A stretch of DNA of 13,590 nt from Actinomycetota bacterium (lineage in GTDB: Bacteria; Actinomycetota; Thermoleophilia; Gaiellales; Gaiellaceae). The stretch is from assembly GCA_019236545.1 (NCBI GenBank), contig JAFAIV010000166.1, forward strand, positions 1 to 13,590. Reading direction: 5' to 3'. The notes under the pieces were generated by a model. It searched no databases, was not told the DNA's origin, and saw only the letters and a list, made by a program, of their open reading frames with translations. Below are positions 11,874 through 13,590 of this stretch, piece after piece; within the stretch, counting starts at the first letter, position 1; every line of letters begins with the position of its first letter. A program made the translations under genes and the position numbers.

Positions 11874-13590
11874 ATGGCGGTCACCGTCGCGCGCCAGGCG
11901 TGGGTCGGGCGGTCGCTGCCGCGCATCGAGGACGAGACGCTGCTGCGCGGCAAGGGACGCTTCATCGACGACCTCGAGCCCGTCCCGCACGCGTGGCACG
12001 CCGCGATCGTGCGCTCCCAGCTCGCCCACGCGCGGATCCTCTCGGTCGACGTTTCCGCGGCGCTCGACGTGCCGGGCGTCGTCGGGGTCCTCTCCGGCGA
12101 GGAGGTCGCTGCGCTCTCGCGGCCCTTCCCGGTCGGCGTCGAGGGCGCGCCCGCGTCCTACGCAGCCGCGATCGAGACGACGCGCTACGTCGGCGAGCCG
12201 CTCGCGGTCGTCGTGGCGAAGGACCGCTACATCGCGGAGGACGCGGCCGAGCTCGTGATGGTCGACTACGAGCCGCTCGACCCGGAGATGGACGCGCTCA
12301 CGGCGCCCGTCGTCTCGGACCGCTCGTTCCGGTACGGCGACCCAGAGGCGGCGTTCGCCGCGGCCGACCTCGTCGTCGAGGGCCGCTACCCGTTCCCGCG
12401 CTGGGCCGGGAACCCGCTCGAGTGCTACGGCGTCGTCTGCGACTGGAACGACGGCGAGGGGACGCTGACGGCGTGGACGAACTTCCAGGGACCGTTCACG
12501 CTCCACTCCGTCGCCGCCGGCGCCCTCGGCCTCCCGGGCTCTCGGCTGCGCCTGATCACGCCGCCCGACTCCGGCGGCTCCTTCGGCTCGAAGGCAGCCG
12601 TCTACGCGTACGTCGTCCTGATCGGGCTCGCGTCGCGGAAGCTCGGGGTTCCCGTGCGCTGGACGGAGGACCGGCTGGAGCACCTCGCCGCCGCCGCGCA
12701 GTCGACCGCGCGCGTCACCGACCTCGCCGCCGCCTTCAGCGCCGACGGCGAGCTGCTCGCGCTCCGGTACGACGTCGTCGAGGACGTCGGCGCGTACGTC
12801 CGCGCGCCCGAGCCGGCGACGCTCTACCGGATGCACGGCTCGCTCTCCGGCGCCTACCGCGTCCGCAACGTCGCGGCGCGGAACCGCGTCGTGACGACGA
12901 ACCGGCCGCCCACGAGCCTGACTCGCGGCTTCGGCGGGCCGCAGCTCTACTTCGCGCTCGAGCGGACGATGGAACGCGCCGCCGCAAAGCTCGGCCTCGA
13001 CCCGGCCGAGTTGCGCCGGCGGAACCTGATCCAGGCGGACGAGTTCCCGTACCGCACCGCCTCCGGCGGCCTCTACGACTCCGGCGACTACGACGCGGTG
13101 CTCTCGGAGGCTCTGGAGCTGGCGCGCTGGGGCGAGCGCGTCGCCGAGCGGGACGCCGCCCGCGCCGAGGGGCGGCTCGTCGGCCTCGGGATCGCGTGCG
13201 TCGTCGAGCCGTCGATCTCGAACATGGGCTACATCACGCTCGCCCACACGGCGGACGAGCGCGTGGAGCAGCTGCCGAAGTCCGGCAACGCCGAGGGCGC
13301 GACGGTCGCGATCAACCCGCTCGGGGGCGTGACGGTGCGCATCTCGACGACGCCGCAGGGCCAGGGCCACCGCACCGTCGCGGCGCAGGTTGCGGCCGAC
13401 GTGCTCGGGCTGACGCCCGCGGAGATCGAGGTGATCGCGGTCGCGGACACCTCCACGAACGCGTGGACGATCGCCTCCGGGAACTACTCGTCGCGCTTCT
13501 CCGGCGTCGGCGCGGGAGCGGTCCACAAGGCCGCGGAGCGGGTCGCGGTGAAGCTCCGCGCGCTAGCGGCCGCGCAGCTCGGCTGCGAGC
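11874..13590 (+). CDS. Xanthine dehydrogenase-family molybdopterin-binding subunit (partial, C-terminus beyond window)
   Basis: 572 residues from ATG 11874, open to the right edge. The N-terminal domain begins WVGRSLPRIEDETLLRGKGRFIDDL, the standard start of the CoxL/XdhA/aldehyde oxidase large subunit, with ETTRYVGEPLAVVVA and AEDAAELVMVDYEPL following. The cofactor domain has PPDSGGSFGSK (G234-K240), TRGFGGPQ (R351-Q357) and TTPQGQGHRT near the end of the window. These enzymes hydroxylate aldehydes, purines or other heterocycles with a molybdenum-cytosine or pterin cofactor, together with FAD and [2Fe-2S] subunits that are not in the window. The loop reads RGFGGPQ, not the AYRCSFR of aerobic CO dehydrogenase, so CO oxidation is unlikely. 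It starts 21 bp from larB and 6 nt after a TAGGTT -10, probably as a leaderless message. An aldehyde of the same hydroxyacid pathway is a possible substrate, not shown. Confidence 0.95.
   Translation, partial: MAVTVARQAWVGRSLPRIEDETLLRGKGRFIDDLEPVPHAWHAAIVRSQLAHARILSVDVSAALDVPGVVGVLSGEEVAALSRPFPVGVEGAPASYAAAIETTRYVGEPLAVVVAKDRYIAEDAAELVMVDYEPLDPEMDALTAPVVSDRSFRYGDPEAAFAAADLVVEGRYPFPRWAGNPLECYGVVCDWNDGEGTLTAWTNFQGPFTLHSVAAGALGLPGSRLRLITPPDSGGSFGSKAAVYAYVVLIGLASRKLGVPVRWTEDRLEHLAAAAQSTARVTDLAAAFSADGELLALRYDVVEDVGAYVRAPEPATLYRMHGSLSGAYRVRNVAARNRVVTTNRPPTSLTRGFGGPQLYFALERTMERAAAKLGLDPAELRRRNLIQADEFPYRTASGGLYDSGDYDAVLSEALELARWGERVAERDAARAEGRLVGLGIACVVEPSISNMGYITLAHTADERVEQLPKSGNAEGATVAINPLGGVTVRISTTPQGQGHRTVAAQVAADVLGLTPAEIEVIAVADTSTNAWTIASGNYSSRFSGVGAGAVHKAAERVAVKLRALAAAQLGCE

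Noticed and set aside
11853..13526. Minus-strand extension of larB to over 800 residues
   Set aside because: Antisense to the molybdopterin subunit, low-complexity arginine-rich sequence with no domain; LarB has its normal length from ATG 11852.
11874..13590. Aerobic CO dehydrogenase large subunit (CoxL)
   Set aside because: The active-site loop reads TRGFGGPQ, lacking the AYRCSFR cysteine loop of form I CO dehydrogenase.
1..13590. RNA genes, CRISPR arrays, insertion sequences, attachment sites, hairpin terminators
   Set aside because: No clover-leaf, regular repeat, transposase, target duplication or GC hairpin followed by a T-run was seen; genes abut or overlap nearly everywhere.

Overview
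The window is very GC-rich, almost all coding, and uses G/C at third codon positions. Gene content (IclR, Gfo/Idh/MocA, xylose-isomerase-like barrels, SDR, IlvD-type dehydratase, a complete nickel-pincer maturation set) suggests a soil-type actinobacterium. A deep-branching lineage such as Thermoleophilia is a guess; no marker gene proves it. I saw no rRNA, tRNA, CRISPR array, insertion sequence or stretch over 100 bases without a gene.

Layout. (1) 1-1106, minus strand: the N-terminal 368 residues of a GlcD-type FAD-linked 2-hydroxyacid oxidase, running off the left edge. (2) 1107-1184: a 78-bp divergent control region with a 19-bp perfect inverted repeat and a promoter on each side. (3) 1185-8875, plus strand: an operon of an IclR regulator, a U32-like barrel protein, a sugar phosphate isomerase/epimerase-like protein, a Gfo/Idh/MocA dehydrogenase, an IlvD/Edd-type dehydratase and an SDR dehydrogenase. 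These six are joined by five consecutive 4-bp stop/start overlaps. After a 34-bp gap comes a divergent LarA-superfamily protein. (4) 8874-9131: a small CxxC protein resembling DUF1858, with no ordinary start codon where one is expected. (5) 9128-11852, minus strand: larB-larC-larE, which make the nickel-pincer nucleotide (NPN) cofactor of LarA enzymes. (6) 11874 to the right edge, plus strand: the N-terminal 572 residues of a xanthine dehydrogenase-family molybdopterin subunit, divergent from larB across 21 bp.

Working model (inference). The cluster catabolises a sugar, polyol or sugar acid under IclR control. The Gfo/Idh and SDR proteins would do redox steps, the barrel protein an isomerisation or epimerisation, and the IlvD-type enzyme would dehydrate an aldonate to a 2-keto-3-deoxy acid. 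The LarA-like enzyme would change C2 stereochemistry of a hydroxy acid using NPN made by the neighbouring larBCE genes, and the GlcD-type oxidase would oxidise a 2-hydroxy acid. The substrate cannot be named. No transporter, kinase or aldolase lies in the window.

The most notable points are the LarA-like protein with altered catalytic histidine positions beside its own maturation genes, the small CxxC protein between larA-like and larE, the U32-like barrel with no usual cysteines, a CTG start for the dehydratase, and compact promoters that predict leaderless mRNAs.
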